A program made the translations under genes and the position numbers. 47,247 nucleotides of DNA from an uncultured Eubacteriales bacterium (GTDB taxonomy: Bacteria > Bacillota > Clostridia > Oscillospirales > Oscillospiraceae), in assembly GCA_900545405.1 (NCBI GenBank), contig UQYT01000019.1, positions 1 through 47,247 of the forward strand, read 5' to 3'. Every line of letters begins with the position of its first letter. Position 1 is the stretch's first letter. The notes under the pieces are model-generated. The model did not search any database, was not told the origin of the DNA, and saw nothing but the letters and a program-made list of their open reading frames with translations. Shown here in pieces: positions 22,131 through 30,271 of this stretch.

Positions 22131-24448
22131 GCGCGCGCTTCGACCCGGACGGCCAGCACGGTCATGTCGTCGCCCGCGCCGTATTCGTCCGCCGCCTTCC
22201 GCAGCACCTCCCTTGCAAGTGATTTCATGTCCTTGTCGTCCGGCTCGTCGCGCAGCTGCTCGCGGAGCCATGCGTCGTCGTCGCCGGTTATTACGCCGTC
22301 GGAGGCGATGACCGCCACGCTGCCGGGCTTGAGGCGCATACGCACCACGTCGGGGGCCGCGCCCTCGCCGCTCATCAGCCCCGCCGCGAGGCTCTCGCCC
22401 GTGACGCGGCGGACGCTCTTGCCCGTGCGCACATAGGACGGCGCGGCGCCGTATTTGTAAAAGCTGGTCTCGCCCGTGAAGAGGTCCACGCACATGAGGT
22501 CCACGGTGGCGAAGCCCCACTCGTCGCCGTTGCGCAGCAGCATGACGGAGTTGAGTATCTTCATCGCCGTCGCGGGCTCCACGCCGGAGCGGAGGAAGCG
22601 CTCGAGTATCTCCACGGCCTCGACGCTCTCGGCGGCGGCGTCCTCGCCGGTGCCCATGCCGTCCGAGAGTATGACGCAGAGCACGCCCGCGTCGGTCTTG
22701 AAGTACGTGCCCCGGTCGCCGGAGACGTTCTCGCCCTTCTTCTTCATCGCCGCGATGCCGACCGAGACGGCCAGGGGCTCGGCCTCGAGCAGCGTGAGCC
22801 GCCCCTCGGCGCCTGAGTTCGGCCTGCACAGCCTCACGCCGAGCACGGCGGAGAGCTTGTCGAGATAGGCGGGGTCGCTGGTGAGGGCCGAGAGCTTGCC
22901 GGACTCGACCACGGCACGGAGTCGGCCCGTGGAGTCGCGGAACACGGCGGCGTCGGCCTCGATGTCCTGGGAGCGGAGGTAGCGCATCAGCCGCCGCTCG
23001 GCCAGGGGGTCCGCGCCGTTGAGGCTGCCGAGCTCGCGGGCGACGTCTATGAGTATCTCGGCGAAGTCCTCGTACTGGCTCCAGGCGGCGGAGCGGCTCT
23101 CCTCCATCCTCGCGCGGAACTGCCTGCGTCCGGCGCTGGCGCGCAGCTCGGCGTTCACGGCGGCGACGAAGGCGGCGAGGCCGGTGCATTTGTCGCGGAA
23201 CCACTCGGGTATGTCCTCGGCCTCGAGCAGGCCGCGCTCGGTCATGGCCGCCGTGGCCTGGTTGAGCGCGTCGAGCGTCTCCATGTAGTTTTTGACCCAG
23301 CACTCGTCGCGCCTCTTGCAGCGCATGCAGGCGGCGTCCGCCGCGCGGTCGAACACGCGGGCGATGTCGTTGTCGTTCACGAACTCGCTGTTCCGGCGCG
23401 CCACGGCGGAGACGTCGTCAAAGGCACGCGCGATGCCCTCGACGCGGCGGGAGGCGTATTTGCGCAGCCCGCTCTCACCCATGCCCGCGGAGAGCGGCTG
23501 GATCAGCGCGCCGACCCGCGCAAGCAGGCCCGGAGGCAGCAGCATGAAGCCCACGGAGGCCGCGAACACCTCGAAGAGCGCGTCCAGCCGCTCCGTCCAG
23601 CTCCAGGCGCAGAGCACGGCCAGCGCGTCGGCGAGGATGAAGCTCACGACATAACTCAGCCGCCCGAAGCGGGAGAACATGCCCGAGATCAGCCCGGCAA
23701 AGGCGTAGACCATCGTGTACACCGGCGCAAGCCCGGAGGCGGCGTCCATTGCAAGGCCGAAGGCCGTGCCGGCTCCCGCTCCCGCGAGCGAGCCGCCCTT
23801 GAGCGCGCAGGTCATCACCAGCAGCAGCGAGAGCACCCGGCCCACCGAGATGACGCCCATTATGTTCAGCCGTGAGAGCGCCATCAGCGCGCAGGCCGCG
23901 AACACTATGACGGCGGCGTCGTGGCGCTTTACGGCGGCCTCGGTGGTGCGCTCCGCGGTGCTCAGCGCCTCGCGGAAGAAGCAGACCGCCCCGGCGGAGA
24001 GCACGGCCTCGGCCAGCGCCGGAACTATGAGCTTTGCAGGCTCCTGCCCAGAGGAGAGCCCGCCGAGCAGGCCCGTGGCCGCCATAATCGCCGCGGCGCA
24101 GGCGGGCATGAACCACACCCGCCCCCGCACGCGCGAGTCGATGAAGATAAAGCCCACGGTGAAGATGAGCACGCAGGCCGCGGCATAGCGTATGCCCCAG
24201 GCCAGCCCGCCGACGGCGAGATAGCCCAGGCAGGCCCCGGCCAGCGAGGCCACTCCGTTCAGGCCCGCCCCCGCCTGGGCGACAACGGCGGCGCCGAAGG
24301 GCGCCGCCGAACCGGCTATCCTCGCTGCGGACATCAAAAAGCCCGTAAGAAAATAAGTGCCCGCGGCGCCGAGCGCCCCGGTCCAGTCTCGCGCCTGTGC
24401 CCGGCCCGTGGAAGAGTCCGGTCCACTGAGTTTGTCCTTCGCCGCCAT
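22127..24448 (-). CDS. spoIIE: Stage II sporulation protein E (PP2C phosphatase)
   Basis: A 773-residue membrane phosphatase that dephosphorylates SpoIIAA to activate sigma-F and helps polar septation. About ten hydrophobic helices cover residues 20-310. A central regulatory and oligomerisation region follows, including a cysteine-containing stretch CMRCKRRDECW. The C-terminal PP2C domain (about 565-770) has the metal-binding motifs ILSDGMGTGEDA, IASDGV and GAGDDMTVLAV. An N-terminal tail of about 20 residues is polar. The promoter upstream has an unusually long spacer. Confidence 0.96.
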   Translation of the reverse strand: MAAKDKLSGPDSSTGRAQARDWTGALGAAGTYFLTGFLMSAARIAGSAAPFGAAVVAQAGAGLNGVASLAGACLGYLAVGGLAWGIRYAAACVLIFTVGFIFIDSRVRGRVWFMPACAAAIMAATGLLGGLSSGQEPAKLIVPALAEAVLSAGAVCFFREALSTAERTTEAAVKRHDAAVIVFAACALMALSRLNIMGVISVGRVLSLLLVMTCALKGGSLAGAGAGTAFGLAMDAASGLAPVYTMVYAFAGLISGMFSRFGRLSYVVSFILADALAVLCAWSWTERLDALFEVFAASVGFMLLPPGLLARVGALIQPLSAGMGESGLRKYASRRVEGIARAFDDVSAVARRNSEFVNDNDIARVFDRAADAACMRCKRRDECWVKNYMETLDALNQATAAMTERGLLEAEDIPEWFRDKCTGLAAFVAAVNAELRASAGRRQFRARMEESRSAAWSQYEDFAEILIDVARELGSLNGADPLAERRLMRYLRSQDIEADAAVFRDSTGRLRAVVESGKLSALTSDPAYLDKLSAVLGVRLCRPNSGAEGRLTLLEAEPLAVSVGIAAMKKKGENVSGDRGTYFKTDAGVLCVILSDGMGTGEDAAAESVEAVEILERFLRSGVEPATAMKILNSVMLLRNGDEWGFATVDLMCVDLFTGETSFYKYGAAPSYVRTGKSVRRVTGESLAAGLMSGEGAAPDVVRMRLKPGSVAVIASDGVITGDDDAWLREQLRDEPDDKDMKSLAREVLRKAADEYGAGDDMTVLAVRVEARA

Positions 24449-24481
24449 ACCAACGCCTCCGATGCGATAGAGTTTACATAA

Positions 24482-24515
24482 ATTATAGGGGGTTCGGTTA
24501 TGAAAACCATGTCAC
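24482..24515 (-). promoter_or_regulatory. Candidate Spo0A-type promoter of spoIIE with 22-base spacer
   Basis: A minus-strand perfect -10 TATAAT (24487-24482) and near-consensus -35 GTGACA (24515-24510) are separated by 22 bases. A 0A-box-like TGTTGAC (24523-24529, plus orientation; consensus TGTCGAA) lies just upstream. In B. subtilis, Spo0A-activated spoIIG and spoIIE promoters also use 21-22 base spacers. Confidence 0.55.
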
Positions 24516-24572
24516 TCGGCGCTGTTGACTTTTGGGTTTTTAGAGGCACTTATGCTGAGGTTGACATAAATT

Positions 24573-24598
24573 CCGCCGCGGGCGTTTGCCCGCGGCGG
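24573..24598 (-). terminator. GC-rich hairpin after the first solute-binding lipoprotein
   Basis: A perfect 11-bp stem (24573-24583 with 24588-24598, loop gttt) about 15 bases past the stop. Only three U residues follow on the minus strand, so termination may be incomplete; spoIIE lies further along the same strand. Confidence 0.6.
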
Positions 24599-24612
24599 TG
24601 GTCAGGTCTGTG

Positions 24613-26976
24613 TTATCTCTGTTCGTTGACGTAGAGCGAGACGCGGTCCTGGATGAGGGAGGCGGTCTGCTCGGCGGTCTTGGTGCCGTTCATGAAGGTC
24701 TGAATCTCTTCATTGATGATGTTCATTATGTTCTGGTCGTAGGCGACGGCGCGGCCGGTGGCGTCAATGAGGCTGCGCAGGCCGTCGGCCTCCTCGCGGG
24801 TCATGGCGTAGAAGTCCACGGAGTAGTCGCCCCAGCCGGCGGAGCCCTTGGGCCACTCCTTCTCCTCGCCGGTCTCGTCGTCCTTGTAGGTGTCGCGCTT
24901 CATGGCCTCGGCCTCGGCGGCGGCGTAGGCCTTGACGTTGAGCGGCAGGCCGTCCACGTATCTACCGGAGCCGTAGGAGTCGTCCGTCAGCATGCCGCGG
25001 ACGAATTTCCAGGCGGAATCCATGTCCTTGCAGGTGGAGCTGATGCTCAGCGGGTCACCGGAGAAGGTGGCGATGTTGCCTATTCCCTCGGCGGTGGGAT
25101 AGCCCTTGAAGGTGACCAGGCCCTTGGTGATGGCGGTGCAGGTCTGGTAGTCAGTGAAGTCGCGTATCTCCATCGGCATCAGCAGCTGGCGGCCGTCCGC
25201 GAGCATCTGATAGGGGCTGGTGCCGAGCTCGTCATAGGTGAACTCCTCCGGGAAGAGGCGGCTGAAGTTCAGCACGTCGATGAAGTCCTGGCTGTTGAAG
25301 CTGCACTTGCCGCTCTGCCAGTCCACATAGCGGTCGAGGCCGCCCTTGAGCATGTCGCTGAGCACGGAGGTGCGGGTCACGCCCTGGCCGAGGATGTACT
25401 TGGCCTCCGGGTGCGCCTTGATGACGTCCTGCATCTGGGCCAGCGTCCAGCCCATGTCCTTGCCGACCACGTCGCTCTTGCCGACCAGGGTGACGATGCC
25501 GAAGCCGGGGGCGATGGAATAGAGCTTGCCGTCCGTCTCCAGGGCCTTGAGCACCGGGGTCATGAAGCTCTCGCGCTTGAGCTCGCCGTCGGCGTCTATG
25601 AGCTCGTAGATGTCCTTGAGCAGGCCCTTGGCCGCATACTGGCCCATGGGCAGGTCGGTGGTGACGAAGAGGTCGGGCACGTTGCCGCTGATTATCTCGG
25701 TGTTGAGCTTGGTCACGCCCGCGGTGAAGTCCTTGTCGTTGTTGTACTGCGAATAGTCGGTGACCTCGATGCGGGCGGTGGTGCTGGAGCTGTTGAAGTT
25801 GAGCACGGCCTTGCTCAGATTTGGGCTCAGCCAGTTGCAGGCGAGGCGGAGGGTGACTATCTTGGCCGCCTCGGACGGGTCGAGCTCGGTGAGGCGCATG
25901 AGCTCGGTCTTGTCGGTGTCGTAGTTGTTGACGAGGCAGTAGAGACCGCCGTTGTCGCTGAAGAATATGCCGGCGAGCTGGCTCTCGTCAATGCCGCAGT
26001 CGAGCATTCCCGCGAGGCGGGTGGTCTGGCCGTTGGCGGTGTCCACGCCGTATATGTAGAGGTTGTCGGCAAAGCCCGCGCCGTACATGCCCGATCCGGC
26101 GAAGATGCGGCTGGTGCTGCCGGGAAGGCTTATGTCGGTGCCGAAGCCCTTGGACTTGAAGTCCACGGGCCGGAGCGCGTAACCGTCGTCGCCTCGCCCG
26201 CCTATGGCCGCGCGCCCGTCGGAGAGACGGACCACGCTGTCCCACCAGCCGGTCAGGGGAAGCGCACCGAGGAACTCGCCTTCAGGGGAGAACAGCGCCG
26301 CCGCGCTCAGGTTGTAGATGACACAGACGTTGCCCTCGTCATCCGCATTCATGGCGGACATGAACACCGAGTCGCCCATGTCCTGGGAGAGCTTCTTGAC
26401 CTCCTCCATGGCCTTGTCCAGCTCGACGCTGCGCTTTTCCTCGCCGGTGGAGGCGTCCACCAGGCGGAGGCTGGTGAGGTTGACCTCCTGGGCGTACTCA
26501 TACTTGCCGTCCTCGCCGCCAGAGTAGTTCTCGGGCAGGTTGTACTTCGTGCCGCTGACGGTCTCGTAGAGCCAGAGGCCCTCAGAGGAGGGCGCTATCG
26601 CGCCGATCTGCACGCGTGTGCCCTCCAGTCCCTCCGGAGTGGCCATCGCCTTATAACCGGAGAGCTTCTCCGCCGTGCCCCCCTCCAGCGGCACGGACCA
26701 GAGCTGGACGGAGTCTGTGTTCTCCCCCTCTGCATCATAGCCGGGGGCTGTGGAGAAATACAGCTTGTCCCCTGCGGCGGCCTTGGCGTCCATGTTTCCC
26801 TCCAAGCCGTCTATCTTGCGCTTCTCAGCGCGCCAGACGCTGCCTGAACCCTCCGCGGCCGTTCCGGGCGTCGCCCCCGGCTTTCCCGGCGTTTTTGCCG
26901 CACCGCAGCCTGCGAGCAGACCGAGCGCGAGCGCCGCCGTTATGATAAGCGCTGCTGCGCGTTTTCTGTGTTTCAT
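24613..26976 (-). CDS. Large propeller-like/solute-binding lipoprotein, paralogue 1
   Basis: A 787-residue lipoprotein with signal peptide and lipobox LLAGC (Cys24). After a Gly/Ala/Pro linker, residues about 45-360 are made of repeated short beta segments (LYFSTAPGYDAEGE, WLYETVSGTKYNL, GLYCLVNNYDTDKT), resembling a beta-propeller. Residues about 375-787 are a family-1 extracellular solute-binding domain, with LNTEIISGNVPDLFVT, FNSQDFIDVLNFSRLFPEE and a C-terminal QDRVSLYVNEQR shared with its paralogue. No permease or ATPase gene is near. It could supply an unlinked transporter or act as a surface sensor. GGAGG precedes the ATG, and a candidate promoter and a palindrome lie upstream. Confidence 0.75.
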   Translation of the reverse strand: MKHRKRAAALIITAALALGLLAGCGAAKTPGKPGATPGTAAEGSGSVWRAEKRKIDGLEGNMDAKAAAGDKLYFSTAPGYDAEGENTDSVQLWSVPLEGGTAEKLSGYKAMATPEGLEGTRVQIGAIAPSSEGLWLYETVSGTKYNLPENYSGGEDGKYEYAQEVNLTSLRLVDASTGEEKRSVELDKAMEEVKKLSQDMGDSVFMSAMNADDEGNVCVIYNLSAAALFSPEGEFLGALPLTGWWDSVVRLSDGRAAIGGRGDDGYALRPVDFKSKGFGTDISLPGSTSRIFAGSGMYGAGFADNLYIYGVDTANGQTTRLAGMLDCGIDESQLAGIFFSDNGGLYCLVNNYDTDKTELMRLTELDPSEAAKIVTLRLACNWLSPNLSKAVLNFNSSSTTARIEVTDYSQYNNDKDFTAGVTKLNTEIISGNVPDLFVTTDLPMGQYAAKGLLKDIYELIDADGELKRESFMTPVLKALETDGKLYSIAPGFGIVTLVGKSDVVGKDMGWTLAQMQDVIKAHPEAKYILGQGVTRTSVLSDMLKGGLDRYVDWQSGKCSFNSQDFIDVLNFSRLFPEEFTYDELGTSPYQMLADGRQLLMPMEIRDFTDYQTCTAITKGLVTFKGYPTAEGIGNIATFSGDPLSISSTCKDMDSAWKFVRGMLTDDSYGSGRYVDGLPLNVKAYAAAEAEAMKRDTYKDDETGEEKEWPKGSAGWGDYSVDFYAMTREEADGLRSLIDATGRAVAYDQNIMNIINEEIQTFMNGTKTAEQTASLIQDRVSLYVNEQR

Positions 26977-27011
26977 CTCTGGATCCTCCGTATTGTTATT
27001 TGGGGTATCTG

Positions 27012-27025
27012 TACTACGTGTAGTA
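27012..27025. promoter_or_regulatory. Palindrome near the start of the paralogue 1 transcript
   Basis: A 14-base inverted repeat TACTAC-GT-GTAGTA lies between the candidate -10 (27039-27034) and the start codon of the minus-strand lipoprotein gene. It could be an operator or a 5'-UTR hairpin. Confidence 0.4.
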
Positions 27026-27033
27026 GCACAGTT

Positions 27034-27062
27034 AGGTTACCATCCCGCAGGCAATACGTCAA
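27034..27062 (-). promoter_or_regulatory. Candidate promoter of lipoprotein paralogue 1
   Basis: Minus-strand -35 TTGACG (27062-27057) with a 17-base spacer to a weak -10 TAACCT (27039-27034). The good -35 and poor -10 would fit activator dependence; this is by eye. Confidence 0.4.
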
Positions 27063-27102
27063 GGAGGCGTCTGTGAACTTTCCATTAATTTTGGGGAGGG
27101 CT

Positions 27103-27143
27103 AAAAAAAGATATGCCGCAAAGCCTTGGCTTTGCGGCATATC
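27103..27143 (-). terminator. Terminator of the GNAT acetyltransferase gene
   Basis: A 16-bp perfect inverted repeat (27110-27125 with 27128-27143) is followed on the minus strand by seven U residues (27109-27103). It separates the acetyltransferase from the downstream lipoprotein gene. Confidence 0.9.
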
Positions 27144-27154
27144 CGATTCGTACA

Positions 27155-27682
27155 TTATTGCCATTCGTGGCTGAGGATCCGCATCATGACAAAGTCGCTG
27201 TACTCATTGTTGTAGTAATACGCCTCTTCCAGGATGCCTTCCTGCTTGAAGCCGATCTTCCGGTAAAACTCCAGTGCGGGTGTATTCAGGCCAACCACAC
27301 CGATGGAGACGCGGTGCATCTCATACTCCTTGAAGGCCATATCGAGCATTATGCGGATCGCTTCCGTCCCGTATCCCTTGTGCTGCATCTCCGGGTCGGG
27401 AATGATGAGCGTGAGGTCGGTCTGGTGCCAGGCGGGGAACATTCGCAGCAGGCCGGTCTCGCCTATGATGCTGCCGTCGAGATCCGTGATCGTGAACCAC
27501 ACCGAGTCGGCCGACCTGTGGTTGACGCTGATAATGGTTTTGACCTCTTCCTCATCGGTGGGCTTCTCAAAGCCGCATTGGAACATTACCTGCGGCTGAT
27601 TGAACCAATAGGCATAAAACGGCGCGTCTTCTTCCCTCTGCTCGCGTAAGATGATCCTTTTGCCTCTGATCTCTTTACTCAT
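27155..27682 (-). CDS. GNAT acetyltransferase, RimJ/RimL type
   Basis: A 175-residue N-acetyltransferase. The acetyl-CoA-binding region is visible as LTLIIPDPEMQHKGYGTEAIRIMLDMAF, with the QxxGxG/A pattern (QHKGYG), and the C-terminal NTPALEFYRKIGFKQEGILEEAYYYN is typical of the RimJ/RimL subgroup. This subgroup modifies N-terminal or side-chain amines of proteins or small molecules; the substrate cannot be read from sequence. It lies 55 bases after lipoprotein paralogue 2, with only a weak hairpin between, so it is probably cotranscribed with it. Confidence 0.88.
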   Translation of the reverse strand: MSKEIRGKRIILREQREEDAPFYAYWFNQPQVMFQCGFEKPTDEEEVKTIISVNHRSADSVWFTITDLDGSIIGETGLLRMFPAWHQTDLTLIIPDPEMQHKGYGTEAIRIMLDMAFKEYEMHRVSIGVVGLNTPALEFYRKIGFKQEGILEEAYYYNNEYSDFVMMRILSHEWQ

Positions 27683-27737
27683 TCCGTTTCACTGACCATT
27701 CTTTTACCCCCCGGCAGAGCTCGCTCCGCCGGTCTGC

Positions 27738-30110
27738 TTATCTCTGCTCGTTCACGTAGATGGACACGCGGTCCTGGATGAGGCTGGCGGCCTGCTCGGC
27801 GGTCTTGGTGCCCGCGAAGAAGTCGGCGCACTCCTCGGTGACGAGGTTCATGATGTTCTGGTCGTAGGAGTAGGTGCGGTCGACGGAGGCGATGAGCGCG
27901 TCGAGCTGGGCGGCCTGCTCCTCGGTCATGGCGTAGATGTCGATGTAGAAGTCGTCCCATCCCCAGCCGCCGGTGGAGACCTCCACCTGCTCGCCGGTCT
28001 CGGGGTCGGTCTCATACTGCTTCTCCATGGCCTTGGCCTTGAGCTTTTCAAAGGAGGCCTTGTTGAGCGGATAACCGTTCACGTAGTAGTAGCGGTCCTG
28101 CGGGTAGGTCTCCTCGAGCAGCGCGGTGCGCACGAAGCTCCAGGCGGCCTCCGGGTCGCTGCACGTGGCGCTGATGCTCAGGCGGCTGCCCGTGGGGACG
28201 GCGACGTTGCCGATGCCCTCGCTGGTCGGGAAGCCCTTGAAGGCCAGATGGCCGCCGAACATGGCCTCGTACATCTGGAATTGCTCGAAGTCGTTGGCGG
28301 AGTAGCTGGCGAGCAGCTGCCTTCCGCTGGAGATGAGGGCCGGGGTGCTCTCCTGGTTGCTGCTGTTGTAGTCATAGCTCTCGGGGAACATGTTGCAGAA
28401 GTTCAGCACGTCGATGAAGTCCTGGCTGTTGAAGCTGCACTCGCCCGTGGCCCAGTCGACGTACTCGCCGAGGTTGAGCGCGAGCATGGTCTGGAGCATG
28501 GCGGCCTTGGTGGTGTAGGGGTCGAGCAGGTACTGCGCCTCCGGGTGGGCCTTGGAGACGTCCATCAGCTCCTGGAGCGTCCAGCCCATCTCCTCGCCCA
28601 CGACGTCGGCGTTGCCGACGAGGCTCACGATGCCGAAGGTGGGCGCGATGGAGTAGAGCTTGCCGTCGGACTCCATGGCGGTGAGGATGTTTTCAAAGAA
28701 GTCGTCGCGGGAGAGCTCCTCGTCCGAGTCGATGAACTCGTAGAGGTCGCAGAGCAGGCCCTTGGCGCCGTACTGCTCGATGGGCAGCTCGTCGGCGACG
28801 AAGAGGTCGGGCACATTGCCGCTGATTATCTCGGTGTTGAGCTTGGTAACGCCCGCGGAGTAGTCGTCCTCGGTGGCGTACTGGGAGTAGTCGACGACCT
28901 CGATGCGCACGCCGCTGTTGGAGCGGTTGAAGTCGAGCACGCGGCGGCGCAGGTCCTGGCTGAGGTAGTTGCAGGCGAGGCGCAGCGTCTTGGTCTGGGG
29001 CACCTCGGAGGCGTCCTTCTGCACTATGCGGGCGATCTCGGCGCTGTTGTCGTCATAGCTGAAGAGCAGGCAGAGGATGCCGCCGTCGTCGGTGATGGCG
29101 AGGGCGTTGATGTTCTCCTCGTTCACGTCGCAGTTGATTAGGGATGCGAGCTGCACGGCCTCGCCGGTCTCGGCCTTGAAGCCGTAGACATAGGAGCTGT
29201 CTATGTAGCTGACGGTGTACTCACCGCCGCCGGGGTAGATGTTATACGCGCCGTTGGGGAGCTCCACGTCGTCCCCGAAGCCCTTGGCGGAGAAGTCCAG
29301 CGGGCGGAGCACATAGCCGGTATTGCCGCTGCCGCTCATCGCCAGGCTGCCGTCCGGGAGGGTCACGAAGCGGTCCCACCAGCCCTCCTGATAGCCGGAG
29401 TAGAGCACCTCTCCGGTGCCCGAGAGCATGACGACGATGCTCTGGTTGTAGAGCAGGCCGATGTTGCCCTCGGCGTCGGAGCCGAAGCTGTTCAGGTATA
29501 TGGACCCTCCGTACATGTCGGAAGACGCGTCGGAATTGGCCTCGGCGGCCTCCTGGGCGGCGGTAAGGTCGATGGAGCTAAGCTCGGCGCCCGTGGCGTC
29601 CAGATGGCGCAGCGTGGAGGTGGTGAAGCTCTCTGCGTACTGATATCTGTCGTCGGTCTCCTCGTTGAAGCCCTCGGGCAGGTTGAACACCGTGGCGTTG
29701 ATGTTCTCGCTCACCATGATGCCGCCGTCGGGAGCGGCGGAGATGTTGTTTATGCTGACATAGGCGTCGTCATAGCCCTCGGGCGCCGCGACCGGGGTAT
29801 AGCCCTCGAGCTTGGCAGCCTCGCCGGTGGTGAGGTCGATGGCGTAGATGCTGGGCGTCCAGGTGCCTGTGGCCTCGTCATAGCCGCTCATGGACACGTA
29901 TATCTTGTCGCCGGAGATCGCAGGGCTGCTTATGTAGTCGTTTATGCCGCTGACCTTTGTGAACTCGGACACCCAGACGAGGCCCGAGGCGTCGCTGCCC
30001 GGTTCGTCGGTGGTCTGGTCGCTGTCCGGGCCGCCTCCGCAGCCCGCCAGGAGCGTCAACATAAGCGCCGCCGCCATGAGCAGCGCCGCAAATCTGGTGC
30101 GTTTCTTCAT
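27738..30110 (-). CDS. Large propeller-like/solute-binding lipoprotein, paralogue 2
   Basis: A 790-residue paralogue of the protein at 24613-26976, with the same layout: signal peptide with lipobox LLAGC (Cys24), a beta-rich propeller-like region (about 45-365) and a family-1 solute-binding domain (about 380-790). Shared segments include LNTEIISGNVPDLFV, CSFNSQDFIDVLNF and the C-terminal SLIQDRVSIYVNEQR. The propeller half diverges more than the binding half. Most likely an old tandem duplication. A strong sigma-A promoter precedes it, and GGAGG sits before the ATG. No transporter membrane components are adjacent. Confidence 0.75.
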   Translation of the reverse strand: MKKRTRFAALLMAAALMLTLLAGCGGGPDSDQTTDEPGSDASGLVWVSEFTKVSGINDYISSPAISGDKIYVSMSGYDEATGTWTPSIYAIDLTTGEAAKLEGYTPVAAPEGYDDAYVSINNISAAPDGGIMVSENINATVFNLPEGFNEETDDRYQYAESFTTSTLRHLDATGAELSSIDLTAAQEAAEANSDASSDMYGGSIYLNSFGSDAEGNIGLLYNQSIVVMLSGTGEVLYSGYQEGWWDRFVTLPDGSLAMSGSGNTGYVLRPLDFSAKGFGDDVELPNGAYNIYPGGGEYTVSYIDSSYVYGFKAETGEAVQLASLINCDVNEENINALAITDDGGILCLLFSYDDNSAEIARIVQKDASEVPQTKTLRLACNYLSQDLRRRVLDFNRSNSGVRIEVVDYSQYATEDDYSAGVTKLNTEIISGNVPDLFVADELPIEQYGAKGLLCDLYEFIDSDEELSRDDFFENILTAMESDGKLYSIAPTFGIVSLVGNADVVGEEMGWTLQELMDVSKAHPEAQYLLDPYTTKAAMLQTMLALNLGEYVDWATGECSFNSQDFIDVLNFCNMFPESYDYNSSNQESTPALISSGRQLLASYSANDFEQFQMYEAMFGGHLAFKGFPTSEGIGNVAVPTGSRLSISATCSDPEAAWSFVRTALLEETYPQDRYYYVNGYPLNKASFEKLKAKAMEKQYETDPETGEQVEVSTGGWGWDDFYIDIYAMTEEQAAQLDALIASVDRTYSYDQNIMNLVTEECADFFAGTKTAEQAASLIQDRVSIYVNEQR

Positions 30111-30153
30111 TTTCTGTCCTCCGTTAGCCGTATTAATCGTTATAACACAGGGT

Positions 30154-30182
30154 ATTTTAGCTCACTTTGCAGCAGCTGTCAA
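30154..30182 (-). promoter_or_regulatory. Strong sigma-A promoter of lipoprotein paralogue 2
   Basis: Minus-strand perfect -35 TTGACA (30182-30177), 17-base spacer, -10 TAAAAT (30159-30154), about 45 bases before the start codon. Confidence 0.8.
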
Positions 30183-30223
30183 TGTAAGACGCATTATAAT
30201 TCAATTAAGTTTCGTTTAAGGTG

Positions 30224-30264
30224 CAAAAAATTCCCCGGCATCCGACGGATACCGGGGGAATATT
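30224..30264 (-). terminator. Terminator of murC
   Basis: A long hairpin (about 30230-30263, one mismatched pair) is followed on the minus strand by a run of six U residues. It lies just past the murC stop. Confidence 0.85.
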
Positions 30265-30271
30265 CAATATT

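Noticed and set aside
24613..30110. Recent duplication or assembly artefact of the two large lipoproteins
   Set aside because: The two proteins differ throughout, share only scattered identical blocks and are separated by an unrelated acetyltransferase, so the copies are real and old.
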